Below are positions 50,001 through 62,800 of a DNA stretch of 64,000 bases, in pieces. The notes below the pieces were generated by a model. It did no database searches. It saw only the letters and a list, made by a program, of their open reading frames with translations, and was not told the DNA's origin. The position numbers were made by a program, and so were the translations under genes. How positions within the stretch are numbered: position 1 is the stretch's first letter; each line of letters begins with the position of its first letter. Source of the stretch: Motacilla alba alba (taxonomy: Eukaryota; Chordata; Aves; Passeriformes; Motacillidae); assembly GCF_015832195.1 (NCBI RefSeq), contig NC_052018.1, positions 40,459,258-40,523,257 of the forward strand, written 5' to 3'.

Positions 50001-53000
50001 ACAGTGGTGAGATGGCAAGATTGAGCTTTAGGCCACCATGATTGTGCACAAAATTTGTGAGGACCAATGGGGCCAACCCAAGGAAAAGGAGAAAAGTGCC
50101 TTCTGAGACTGATGGACAAGAAATTGATGGAAGTTAATAAGCAATCATATGGATTAACTCTGTGTATCCATGAGCCCATTCCAGGAAGCACTGCCACTCA
50201 ACATGCATCCACTGTAGCAAAGCCAGGTTCTGCAGTTGCCACAGGGAGGGCTGACTTTCAAAGAGCCAGTGACAATGGCAGCTGCATTCAACTGTGCGCC
50301 TGCAAGACCTTTAAAACATCAGGTCAGATAAGAACCCAGATTACATGTTTGAACACAGGCAGTTGCCATATTTCTGCAGTTAATATTTTTTCTTTCTGGT
50401 ATGATAAAAATTTAAAAGAAATGCATGTGTTTTAAAACTATGACAGACAAGACAGACATCTGGTATGGCATTGCAATTGTTTCAAGAAAAGGTGGTTTAA
50501 GATGCACTAATATTATGCAACTTTTATTCAAATGACTGAAGCTTTTTTTGGGACATTTTGTTATTTATTTACAATATATAGAATAATTTTGAACTGATTT
50601 ATAATTATTGATTTTTACTAATAATGAAGTTTTACTCAACTCGGACTGGAGGGAGGACCTCCTTCCATCTTTTAATGTTTTTAATGTGACACCAGAATTA
50701 TAGACAAAAGCCTCATTATGCATGTATGCGAAAAGAAAAGTGGATAGAAAAGAGAGATTACAGTCACTTAATCTGTAACACTTACACTAGTTTAAAATTA
50801 GAAAGCTATAACTAATTATCTCATTTGCAAAGATTGAGCAAAATCTTACCAAATATCCATGACAGAGTCTAATTTATCATGTATCTCATATGGTATCTTT
50901 TCCATAATAGCTAAATCAATGAGACCCAAGTGCCAGTCATTGATCTAATGGACAGATGGTGATTTCCATTTGATAAGGATTAAAGTTTTGGCAACAAGGA
51001 TGGCTAGAAGTATCAATTTTCTTGTGGTGAATAGATTGTTGAGAATTGCCTTCAAATATTTGTATTGTAAAGAAAGGTTGTGTTTTTGTATAGAGAGAAG
51101 CTAGCCCTGCTTCTCACAGCCACTGCTGCTTGTGCTTGTCAAGTCACCAAGCCACAGTGAAAATGTTCCACATTCAGCTTTGCACAAAGTGCACAGTGGG
51201 GTTTAAGGGGTTTGTTGTTTACATGGAGCAAGAATTTGCTTTCTGATGTGCTGTGTAGACAGGTAAGAGCATCTTTGAAAGTTGGCAACATCATGAGTAG
51301 GCTTGATAAGTGCTTTTTCAAAATGCACTTTGTTGTTCGGGCTCTAGTCTTTTCAAGACACCCCCTCTGACATTAAAGGACTACTGATGATATCCCAGGT
51401 GTCTCAGTCCATATTACACAAGGGGCTGCTGCACACTGAGGAGGTGACTTATCACTGAGGTTTTTTAGCCAGGCAAGTAGATGGCTCTGTCTGGCTGCAA
51501 ATTTTTGTGTGCAGACCCTAATAGGAATTTTCCCAGAGTAAAAAATAAATCTTGAGTGTCCCACTAGACAAAGATTTTTATCTCCACCAGCTGCCTCTGA
51601 TTTGGTTGTGCTCTCTGGTTGGATTGCATCATGGAAGCCCACAAAATGAACTTACAATATTCTTTTGGAGGAATCTTTCACTGAGGTCATTGGTTACAGG
51701 TGCTTTAGAGGCAAAAAATGCTTGTTTTTAAGTCCTTGATGTGATATGTCCTAGCTACCATCTCTCTGGTAAATGAAGGAAATCATGGCAGTTTCTTTGT
51801 ATGATTTCCCACAAGAAAAAATGAGAAATGAAAAAGCAACACGAGAAAGTGTTTCACATTGTATTTTGTTTCCTTCTGCTCTTACTTTCACGCTTCTGTT
51901 GCTTTTACTGTTGTAAGTTCCCTCAATGACTCTGGTCTCTCTCAGGTCTTAGAGCTTCAGCCATGAACCAAGACAGTGGAAATAGGAAAAACACTTGATG
52001 GAAAGTAATAGTAGTTAAAACAATCCCAAAATGTTCCTGCCCCAAGGATATTATAACCTGAAGAATAATGTACTTGCTGTGTTCTCTTCCACTGAGGTGC
52101 TAGCTCAAAATTATCATTGTGACTATGTGTTCTTCCACAGAGCTACAAGGCAAGCTTTCTTTTTCACTAGAGAAAGTCTAAAATGTACCTATATTTCAAC
52201 GGTGAAATAGGAGCTAACAATGACAAGCGAGTAGAGTTAAACAATAACCTGATATCTGCTAGGATGGTCAGTCATGTTCTCAGTACTGTTCTGTATAATT
52301 TATCTTTAAACAGCTCTGGTAAAGTCCCAACTTAAATCCAAAGGAGAACAAGCTTAGCAAAGAATCTGTAAGAATTCTGTATTGCACTGGATTTGGGCAA
52401 CGAAAAATCATATATATATAAAAAGGCTGGAGCAAACAGTGAATTACAGTTACTGGAGTCTGTCAGAGACCGTGTGGCTGTAATGTCTTCTGAGGCTGAA
52501 GAAGCACAGCTGGCACTGACAGCAGGGTCACAGGGTGCTGGTATATTGTATAGTGAAATCTGCCTTAAATGAACACACAAGAAAGCAGTAGAAAAGATTG
52601 GTTAGCAGGAAAGACCATGAGCTGGACAAAATTATACTTAACGTGGTGAGTATTTTAGAGAAGCCTGCTTAGACTCTGCCAATCATGCTGGGGGATGTGC
52701 AGCAACATTGGTTTGGAGGGACAGGCCAAGTGCTGTGAGAGCAGACTAACCAGTTCATAGTTATATTCAGATCCTGACATTCATGTAAGTGGGGGCAGAA
52801 GATGCAGGCAGGGAAAAGAGGACTATGGCTGGGAACGGGGTAGATTTCCTTTTCATCCTGTTGTTAGCTTTTGTGCTAGAGCTCTGGGTTAGGATGACAA
52901 GGAGGTGGAGGAATTTACTTTTTCTGCAAATAATGTACCCCAAAAACATCTAAGTAAAAGTCAGTGTCTGATTTGAGTAGTGGAACAGCCGGGATATAGG

Positions 53001-56000
53001 AAGCCTGGATTATTTACTGTAAAATGAAAAAGAAACTTAATAAAGGCATTGCTACAATTTCTTGGAGGTGCATTTCTGTTTTGAATGCTGACCACAGAAT
53101 GCTGCCATCTTCTTGCCTTCCCTTTTGCTCCTGCTGTCAAGCCCTGTTAACCTGGAGGAGTCTTGTTTCCCTGCCACCCCTCCCACTGTTCCCTGAAAAA
53201 GGGACTGTATACCCTGAATTTATTTTCCTACCTCATCCTGCCCCTCCCATCTCTTTTGAGGATACTCACTATTAGTGTAATTTCTACTGTGTGTATTTCC
53301 AAAATCTGCCTTTTTAATAAAAGCTAGGCTACACAACAGGGTTGAAGTTGTTATTAGTTGGCAGAGAAAGTGAAAAGCATTTGGTTAGGTACAACTGTAT
53401 AGTGCTTGTAATTTTTTCTTACCAAATATGCAAAAGAACATAAGTTGTCCTGTGAGTATCACAGCTTATTGAGTTTGATTTCCTACATTTCCTTCCCTCA
53501 CTCCCACCACAATAGTTCTGTCTCCCTCTGTAAACCCTCTGACATCTGTCAGGCAAGAAATAACACATACCCTGGCTAATCTGGATCCATGCATATGCAG
53601 ATTGGGCAGCTGGCTACTACCAAGCCACATAACATATCACATCCGAGTTCTTCCTGCTCTCTTTTCAATGGGGTTTTCATGCTGGGTCTCTCTCCACTTC
53701 CCAGCTGCAGATTTTTTAAAAATGCAGTTAACTGTCTCTAAGACTTCTGCTTCTCTTTCAAATTGTAGTTAAATTGCCTAACAGACTGAAAAGTTATAAA
53801 GGAGACTTACTGGCAGAGAAGTGGAGAAGAAGAAGGACAGAGGCTCCATTTCCTTGGCAAGACAGCCTGAAATATTTCATTTAGATCATTTTCTTTAAGG
53901 ATAATACAGTATTTTGCTTTACTCTCTTATGGCACAAACAGAAAATGTGAAAGGCTGAATTTCAAATCAGCTGCAGAAGATGGCATCCATGTCCCTTTAC
54001 CCCAGGTTATAGTCACTTTTCTCTGTACCAGGAACCAAGCTTCAGCCCCTCTAGGGAACAGCAGTTGTTTTAGGCAGCGATTTCTCTGCTTCAGCATGTT
54101 GACACTTTCATTCCAGACTGGCTGAGGTGTCATTCAGTGAGGCAGGAACTGATTCTTGGGTGATGATCCCTGTCAGCATGCCAGAGAAACATAAACTGGT
54201 AGCAGTTTGGTAGCATTGGTATCCATTTCAGTATTGAAAACAATAGTCGGACAGCACTGGCAGGTAAGTCAAGTGTAGATCATGCCGGTTGTGTGAAAAC
54301 AGAACCACCTGGATTCTCTTTCCTTCTTTGCCTGCTGTGGGTTTGAAGTAAAATCCTGAGCTAGTGCCTAACTCTTCAAATTGTTCTGGCTCTTGCACTG
54401 AAACCCAGAGCATAATTCTTGCTTGTCTTTTAGCATAATTTGCTGAGAAAGTCATGGGACTAGAAGTTTTGGATGGCTTTCTTGCTAGGTCTTAGTAAGG
54501 ATTAAAGTGCAATATATTTAGCTGTGAAGACTATCCAAAAAGCATCTAGAGAACACATGAAACCTACATATAGGTTTCCTTCAAAGGCTAATTTTTCCAA
54601 GTTCAAGCAAATTTTTAATGGGGAGAATAACAGGTACATCTTTTACTCCCAACAAATTGTCTCAGACAAGCATGAAGTACCTGCCTGAAAGCTTACATCA
54701 TTGAACTGTTTTTAAACCATTAGACCTATTTGACATACAAAAACATATTTTTCACTAGCATTCTCTTCAGAAATGATCTGCCAGTTTTAACTGAAACCTA
54801 GAAAAAATATTTTGACTCTCCAGCATGGAAATTCATAATCACGTAGAGTTTAGCAAAATTACTTTAATGAATCTACAACCAGAATATCGATGTGTGACAC
54901 ACAGAGCAGCAGCTTTACATGTATAAAGGGCTGGTGGTAAAACAAAAATCTTTGAATCTTGCAATGTATTTTGCAAAAGCTGAGGCTCATCTGTCACTCC
55001 TATATAAAATTCATCCTGCAATGAGACAGTCCTCAGGTTTCACACTGACTATAGAAATTATGATTCCATATCCTAAATATCCTAACAGAAGGAAAAAAAA
55101 ATGGCAAAGAGATTATCAGAACCAGTGCTGAGATTTTCCCTTATGTCTGTACACCTAAATTTAAAACATTATTTTAAAAATGTGGAGGATCTGAAAATGT
55201 CCTTATTGTTCATAAGATTATAAATCTTACATTTTAAATGTGTTTGACTATATTTTTTCAACTTCATTTTCCTATCCAGAATAAATAAAGGGAAAGGTAG
55301 ACAAAGTATTGGGGGAGAATCAAGGGGTATTGCAGCTTCACTGGAAAACTGGAGAGGCTTTGACATGGAGGCTTCATTATCACTTCCACTCCTTCCCTGT
55401 AGGGATTCATTAAAATGTCAGCTGTGTGAAGGTATACCCGTAAATATATAAATAATACATAATAATTCCATTTGCAGATTCCACTTGGGAATACTAGCCC
55501 CAAACCATTTTAGTCTTGCTTATACCAGGGAAAATCATAAGCATTATTCTGCTTCGGTATGACTCCACTGGTAGTAATAATGTTGGTGCTGCAATACAAA
55601 GTGGACACATGGCTTTGCCTTCAGTATCCTCACACCGAGCTGACATTCTGTGGTTTGGGAGCCCTGTGGACTTTGTTGCCTTCTGCATCAAAAAGTTAAG
55701 AGCTGTGGTCTTGAAATATCACCAGCTCAATTAGATCTAATTGTGGTCTCCAGCTGATTATCCCTGCATGTTTGGGCTGGGTAGATGAACTCCCACTTTA
55801 GGTCATCCCACAGCCAGGTACAAGAAGGCACTGTTGTTAAGAAAGTACAGTTAAATGTTTGTGCAGGCCATCTTAGTTACGGTGTTGCCCAAAACTTGTG
55901 TGCATAGCTTTGCCCAGACTATGAGAACATGGCTAATTGTGTTCCATATACATTTACCAGGATCCCTTTATCATGGTCTGCTTTGCATTTGGGCAAAGGT

Positions 56001-56231
56001 GAGAGAGCTCAGTCTGGCTGCAGAGAGATGTCACCTGATAGATGACTGCATCTCTCAGAATAACAGTGCTAGCTAGTATGGAGAAAGCATTAACAACCTG
56101 GGGACAGCTGCTTGGCAGTCTGTGTGAAAGGAGTAGATGGTCTCAGCCTTGCTCATGGCAGCCAACTGGCTGATAAAAACTCGTTTGAATTAATCAACAC
56201 CCAAGCCAGCAATCAAGAGAGTTTAGGAGCT
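47086..56231. other. AT-rich non-coding stretch, nothing recognised
   Basis: There are many short frames on both strands (up to 141 codons at 48167-48592, + strand) with no recognisable domains. There are isolated strong splice-like words: an acceptor at about 48873, a donor GGCAG|GTAAGT at about 54264 and a donor at about 51262. No convincing acceptor-exon-donor unit was found apart from a 30-nt-scale pairing near 54232-54263 that is too short to judge. No repeat family was recognised. Confidence 0.5.
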
Positions 56232-56806
56232 GAATCATAGAATTGTTTTGGTTGGAAGGGACCTTAAAGATCATTTACTTCCAATACCTCTGACATGGAC
56301 AGGGACACCTTCCACTACACCGGGTTATTCAAGCACTGTCAAAACTGACCTCCACTATTTCTTCCTATTATCTAATCTAAATCTACCCTCTTTCATTTTT
56401 AAGCCATTTACCCTTATCCTGTCACTAAACATCCTGGTGAGAAGTCCCTCTCCATCTTCCTTGTAAGCCCCCTTTAAGTACTAGAAGGTGCAGTGAAGTC
56501 TCCCTGGTACCCTCTGTTCTCCAGGCAAAACAACCCCAACTCTCTCAGCCTGTTTCCACAGGAGACATGCTTCATCCTTCTGATAATCTTGATGAGCTCC
56601 TGAAGAATTGCTCCAACAGGGCCATGTCCATCTTACATTGGGTGTCCTGGAGCTGGACTCAGTCCTCCAGGTGGGATCTCATGAGAGCAGAGGGGTAGAA
56701 TCACCTCCCAAGTCCTTCTCCACAAGACTGCTTTCAGAACATAGGGAACATAGACACTGGATTAGCCTCTTGGCCTTCCCAGTGGCACTCAAAGAATAGG
56801 GCTGAA
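56232..56806 (-). mobile_element. CR1 LINE 3' fragment, minus strand
   Basis: The + strand begins GAATCATAGAATTGTTTTGG, then GGAAGGGACCTTAAAGATCA: the CR1 tail and terminal 3' sequence in reverse complement. Minus-strand text continues through typical CR1 ORF2 C-terminal and 3' sequence, for example words corresponding to RSHLED and VQLQDTQ and the GGACAGGGACACCTTCCACT region. Numerous stops break all frames, and the tail has little more than one octamer. This is an old, 5'-truncated copy with no coding capacity. Confidence 0.9.
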
Positions 56807-57189
56807 GGCAAAATGCATGGACAGCACCTTGGGAGACCTTGCCTAACACAGACCCTATAAAACCCATTCCATGGGATTACAGTCTCCAGGGCTGTCCAGT
56901 CAGTACTTTATAAAAGCAGTAAGTCACTTTTTAAAAGATGCTAAAAGACTCTTAAGGAAAAAAATACATAATTACTGTAAATGCAAGTTTTCCATTGGGT
57001 CATACATCTTCATTTAACATAGTGATTTAGTGATTCCTAAAGGAAATTATAATAGTCCTTTGTTCTTAAACAAATAAGTTGTGTTCTTTATCCTCCAAAA
57101 AGCTGATAATATGATAGGTGTAGCTCTAAGGAATAATTATACTAAATGGCCGTGGATACCTCAAAAGACAGAATACATCTATTATGCAG
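56807..57189. other. Flank of CR1 fragment, nothing recognised
   Basis: After the CR1 similarity fades at about 56806 the sequence is AT-rich without recognisable repeat, frame or motif cluster. The exact 5' breakpoint of the CR1 copy is uncertain by a few tens of bases. Confidence 0.45.
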
Positions 57190-57660
57190 AATTCCCTACA
57201 GAAATCTTAGAAATCTTATATGCATTGATTGCTAGTTAGCATTAGAAAGACTTTTGCAAGTTGACTTTACCAAAGCAGCAACTATTTGCATTAGCAAACA
57301 GGCAACATCAGCCAGCTGATAAGAATACAGTGGAGTAATGCAATTAATACAGCTATGTCTGTTAATTAGTGTTTGCTGACTGTCAAAAGAAGATACTGTT
57401 AGGAGACAAACTTATTTTCCTGATTAAAGAGTAGGGCCCATCTTGTTGAATTGAGCTGGACCCACTTTTGATCTAATTAAAGCTAGCAGAGTACTGTGTG
57501 CTGGAAACTTATGCCACTCTGACATAACATTTGCATATTCATAAGTGTGATAGATTGATATTTTGCAATTAACATGGGCCAATGAGAATAAAGCCTAATT
57601 AGTAAGCATGCTCTCTTTATTAACTTTCAGGTCAGGCCTTTGTCGTAGTATAAAGTAATA
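57190..57660. promoter_or_regulatory. Candidate enhancer-like motif cluster
   Basis: This is a repeat-free block with unusually dense transcription-factor-like words: ATTTGCAT and TTTGCATATTCAT (octamer-like), CAGCTG (E-box), TTAATTAG, CTAATTAA, CCTAATTAG and GCAATTAA (homeodomain cores), CTGATAAGA (GATA-like) and GGGCCAATGAG (CCAAT). Open frames are short. The combination is typical of conserved developmental enhancers in vertebrate gene deserts. It is inferred from motif density alone, and such words are also common by chance in AT-rich DNA. Confidence 0.3.
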
Positions 57661-58775
57661 ATGGAACAAGAAGCCCTTTTTCAGAAAGGGCCTTATGTCA
57701 CATATAGTTCATTCCCTTCTCACTCAGGCTCCATCTACTTGTTACTCTACTGCTGCTGAGAACCATTGAGTTCATGACTGGGATGGTGCTACGGAAAAGG
57801 AAATGAATGAGAGTGAAGAAGGAATATGAGGTCACAATACAAGTGGAAATATTGGTAGATACAAGACTCAGCTATAGACACGTTTGTTAAAATGTGCTCT
57901 TTTTTCTGATTTGAGTTTGCTGATTTCAAGTTAAATTTTCAGGTTTGGAATGTTCTCCCGGATCCTCAAATGACAAAAATGAGACTGTAACCAGAAGATG
58001 CAATGTGTATTCCAGAAGCTGAAATATGGGAAGAGGGGGCAGGGGGGAAGAGGTTAGGGAGCTTGCACAGCTCTGCAAAGCATACAAATTGTTAGATTTA
58101 TATATAAATTGTATTTTTATATATACAAATAATTTTAAAGATCAGATTGTAGAATAATGATCTGCTCAGAGTGAGCCGGCACAATACTTAATAAGCAAAA
58201 TTTAGCTCTGCATACAGCGTACTACACTTTTTCCAGAAGTCTCACATTTCTAACTAGTGTCCTCATTATGATTAAGTAAAATTAATTCTGTATGTCAGTG
58301 TTTACAAATAATCTAGCCTTCATTTTTTCTCTATTTAAAATACACAAGGATAAGGCATTTAACTAGATGTAACACATCAGAAAATGTCTCACAAACAAAT
58401 AATATGCACTATAAACTCCCATTAACTAATAATGTAGTTGACATTGATTGAAAGTGATTAACTCTAGTGCTCTTTTTCATGTTGTTAGTTAAAATAAATA
58501 TCAGTCTATAAGGGGAAAAGTTGGCATCTTCTCATTTTGCAAATGGAATGAACAAAGCTGAATTCTTCCTCATATTGAGTTAAACTGAAGGATTAGTAGA
58601 TGCATTAGGGAGACAGAGGAATCCAGGTAAAGCAATAATAGTCAATGAGGCAGTCTCAATCATTCACCTTTCCTACTTAAAAGAGGTTAGTTACCTAATG
58701 ATAAAATTTCATGGTCAATTTGCAATGTGTAATTAAATCTGATTGTAAACCTACTGCTATTTCTCTCTTCTTCAG
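57661..58775. other. AT-rich stretch with one G-run cluster
   Basis: Apart from the G-run cluster at 58028-58059 (listed separately) and a TATA-rich patch near 58098-58130, nothing was recognised. A strong pyrimidine-tract acceptor closes the stretch at 58775. Confidence 0.5.
58028..58059 (+). other. Weak G-quadruplex motif
   Basis: G runs of 3, 5, 6 and 3 (58028-58030, 58035-58039, 58042-58047, 58057-58059) are separated by loops of 4, 2 and 9 nt. The long third loop makes this a relaxed match. No gene context was found. Confidence 0.45.
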
Positions 58776-59763
58776 AGGTCAGCACAGCAGTATAATTCCT
58801 GACCCCTGTCCATGAGCATTTCTTATAACTGGCACCAAATATTGTTTTGGAGGAGATATCTCTTTTCCCTAGCCTTCCGTCAGCAGCTTGCTTCTGTGTG
58901 GGAACTGATAAGTCAGTTGTACAGATTCCCATCCCTAAATGTCAGTCGTGACAGGGGCCCAGACCCCCATCACAGCTGCCCCCCTGGGAGTTTGGTGCTG
59001 GCTTTGCTGGTCTTTCACCACTTGCCTGTCTACAGGGGGCTGGTCATGAGCATGCCTAAATATGAGGCCCAGCTTAGTGACATGCTTTCAGTGCTCCCAC
59101 AAGGTACACTCAGGCATGTCTTGGAGTGTTTGCAGTATCAGTACCTGCACTGCATCCACAGGGTGCCACATGGGTGGAAATCCTTAGACCGTGGTGAGAG
59201 CTGTATGTGTAGTCCAGCTCCACCAGCCCTCTTCCCATTTACCAGTTTCCTCCTTTGTCCTTCACCTTCTCACTGCCAGATGTGCCTATCAGTCAGACAA
59301 ATTCAGGATTGTTGTGTTCCCAAAATTCCTGAGAGAGGACAATAATCTTCTTTGCTTTTCTTGTCTTCAGAGCAGTATGCCAGCAGTGATGACTGGACAG
59401 TTGATGCACCAGACCTCCCCAATGCTCCTTTGCATACAGGAGTTTCCCAAACAGTTTTCTCCTTTTTTCACCATTTCTGCACCAAAGCTTCTGCTTTCTG
59501 ACCCAGCTTCAGGGTTGGAGGAACCAGATATGTACTGTACAAGTCCTGTCTTCCTTCTGCCTCCTGCTACCACTGTCCCTGCAATGCTCATGCTGCCTAC
59601 TCCTTTAACTGTGATTCTACCCACTCCCTCACTGGCTTTTGTCAAAGAAAAAGAAAAATTTCTATACTGGCAAGGACCAAAAAAATGTCCTGAATATTGT
59701 TTGCCGTCAGCAGAAGTTTATTATGACGGGACCACAAGAGCAGAAAATGAGGATGCTTCATGA
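58776..59763 (+). other. Possible terminal exon(s) with two long frames
   Basis: A strong acceptor (TATTTCTCTCTTCTTCAG) ends at 58775. In the resulting sequence an in-frame stop at 58800-58802 is followed by ATG 58812 and a 177-codon frame to 59345. A second acceptor (GCTTTTCTTGTCTTCAG) ends at 59371 inside a different frame that is open from 59191 to 59763 (190 codons). The downstream part of that frame is P/L/T-rich (VFLLPPATTVPAM, LMLPTPLTVILPTP) and ends NEDAS just before an A-rich tract. Neither product shows a domain I recognise, and the start context is weak. It could be a lineage-specific gene, a non-coding transcript, a frameshifted retrocopy or chance in a GC-richer block. Confidence 0.18.
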
Positions 59764-59806
59764 AAAAAAAAAAAAAAACAAAAACAAACAAACAAAAAAA
59801 AAAAAA
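59763..59806 (+). repeat. A-rich tract with AAAC units
   Basis: A run of 16 A is followed by ACAAAAACAAACAAAC and a 13-A run. It begins at the last base of the TGA stop codon of the 59191-59763 frame. Either a simple repeat or a decayed poly-A tail would look like this. Confidence 0.92.
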
Positions 59807-62800
59807 TGTAACCTATGATGAACTGTAAGTTTTAAAGTTAAGGCAAATAGTGATTATCTGCATAATGGCACTGTTTCAAAGGCTAGAAGGAGGATATCCT
59901 ACACTTTGGAAAAGTGTAGAGTTAGCTACAGTTAGGGTAAGATCGAATCTTATGAGACTGAAAACAAAATTTATGACAACTTCCTGCATCTGGGAACGGT
60001 CCTCTAAAGAGAAACTGACCTGGAAACTTGCTCAATCTGGACTCTTAGAGAAAGTGGCCTGCTCTTTGGAGGAGTGGAATTGGGTGTGTTTATCTCGGAC
60101 CTTGCATGAAGCTGAGAGGGAGAACATCTGACTTGTGGATGATGATAGGCTTTAGGTAAGAGCAAGGCATCTTATTGTTCTCCCTTGGCAATATTGACAC
60201 ACTTGTGAGAAATGTAATTGTGAAAAATGACAGACACTGTGTTTTCTAGTACTTCTAGTGTTAGGTAATATCTCAAGTGAGATTTTCAGAAATGTAAGTT
60301 TAAGTGTACTTTAAATACCCAAGTCGTTTTCTGTGGCTAGCAGTTAGGTTTTAAGGCAATTTATTTAAAAGTCTCTCTTTTATTACCAAGCCCTACATCT
60401 TCCAGGCACCCATCTGAAAAATCACAGTTTGAAGCCTAAATCATTTACTATAGCCACTATTCTTTCAAAATGTCTTAGGCACTCAGATGAATGGCTCAGT
60501 GTTAAAACTTGATAAATTCAGATTAGAGAGGAATTATAATTATCTAATAGCAAAAGCATTTGACCACTGGAAGAACTTATTAAGAACTGCTTTTAATTCA
60601 CCATCTCAAGTAGCCTTTGATTCAAGATCAGATTTTCAGAAAAGGAAATGCTCTAGTTTAAACAAGTATTAAATATAAGAAATCTGTATTGTCTGTACTC
60701 TTGTTATATCACAGCTCAGATTAGCTGCCCACTATAGTCTGCCCTGAAACCTGAAAGTTAATCACTGACTTAACATAACCTTAAATTGGAGGGGGGAAAT
60801 GGCATTGATCTCTACTAGCTAAAAAAAGCTAGCTAAAAAACAAAAGAAAATGAACAAAAAAACATTTCCATAGGCTTTTCATGATCCCACAACCATCTTC
60901 ATGAGGTGAATAAGAAAAAGGAATATTCTCCAGTGTAACTGTGGCCTTAACAGCACTAGTCTGGCCCAGAACAAGCAAATGAGCATTGGTACAGATCAGC
61001 TGGCTGGCGATGACAAGTACAAGAAAGCACAGAGAAGAAGGTATTAAGTGAAAATAAAGGGACAACAAGGATGATCTGCCAGGTCATCTGTCATGTTTTG
61101 AATGCAAAATAACATAGGGTCTGGGGAGGAGACTGCAGCTCCCACAGTTTCCCAATCCTTCTTGAAATGGCTCGTTTTCGCCAGAGGAGAAAAGTAATTT
61201 TGTACTTCCTCCTCAGAAAAGACCTAAAAATGCAGGCTCCTAGTGCCCCTTGAGCACTGATGTTTCATTCTGAATAGAAAAAGTTAAATTAAAAAAAAAA
61301 AAATGAAATAGCATCTCTCTTTCCAGACTCTCCTGGGCATGATGACAAGGGTGGAATGAAGTCTCTGAGCAAACACAAAGTATCACAAGACAAAAGTGCT
61401 GAGTAGGAAACAAGTGGGACTGCGCAAAGATGTTAACATGTCTGAAAATCATGTCCTTGTAGACTACAGAGATATTAAAGACTGCCTGAATATCCTAGTT
61501 TCTACAGCAATTATGAAATTACTTTTCCGTGTCTTCATGCAAAACAAAACTTCTGTGAGATTCATTTTCTTATATGTCTTCATCCATCCCCTCAAGGACT
61601 GCAGAGACCTGTAGTGGAGAAGGAAACTTTTTCTTCAACATCTCCTCCAGTATACTCCTGAGTAAGGATTCCGATACCAACACTGTAACCTACAGTTTTG
61701 TTTATAAAAATCCCAGTTTTTTAAGGATCTGTTGTGGTGTCATTTGGGGGGGGGGGCACTTCTGCTGTCTCTTTTACAGTGAGAAGGCCCTAGATCTTTG
61801 ACTCCTTTCACAGTTCTTTTAAATTGTGGATTCTGATCCTACTTTATTTCATCAAAAGAAAAATGAAGGGCATTAGGTACATTTCTACTGTGCTACACTA
61901 TTCATCTTGCATGAAAAGACAAAGCAAAATGGCTGCCTTGCATGCTGCAATTGCACTCTGAATTATTCAAATGCTTTTCCTTTCTCTTTTCATAGTTTGA
62001 TGGTGCCTGATTCAACTTAAACAAATCAAAGTGGGTAACAAATTGATAGAATTTCCCATCAGTCTTGCAGAAAATCTCATTCAAAATAGCTGCAGGTTTG
62101 CCAGTCCATCACACTATGAAGACTTCCAGGGTGATGGGTCTGATGCCAGTGAGTCACCGCACTTTTGTACTGGGGCTCCCTGCAGTTCAGGGCTACATTT
62201 GCTATTTTAGTGCTCAAGGGTGTTTCAGATAAAGCTGTGGTCAGCAAGGTGTCCTTGTTCAGAATGGCAATAATCCCATGTATTAGTAGAATGCAACAGC
62301 ATATCTTTACCAATCTTATGAATGCAACACTTTTTTATGTAAGATATTTGACATCCTCATACCATGTTGTATGCCAGAACTCTCTGTCAGAACCTAATTA
62401 CCATGTGAGTTTTGATTATGATATAAGCATGAATGGAATCTTATAAATGCAGAATGTTTAGTTTGCACTTGCCATGCTATAGAATATTCAAAGTATGTGT
62501 GTGTGAGGTATAGTATGTATAAGGATCCTACATTTTTTTAAAAGCTTGCCAAAAAAAAGATGCAAAAATAAAATATGGACAGGTGTAAATTTCCATGCCT
62601 ACCAAGTGCTCATCACCTGCTTTCGGATCAGAGATTCTTGGGAAGAACAGCCAGCTGCCCTAACCTGCTGGAGAGGAATCCAGGTATCAGAGAGTTAAAA
62701 CACTTGCTCATTGGTTTTCTCAGCTCCTATTTTAATTTGCTCACTTTTTTTTGGACAGCTCTGTGAAGGCAGTCTGGTTCGCTGCTTCACCATACTAATG

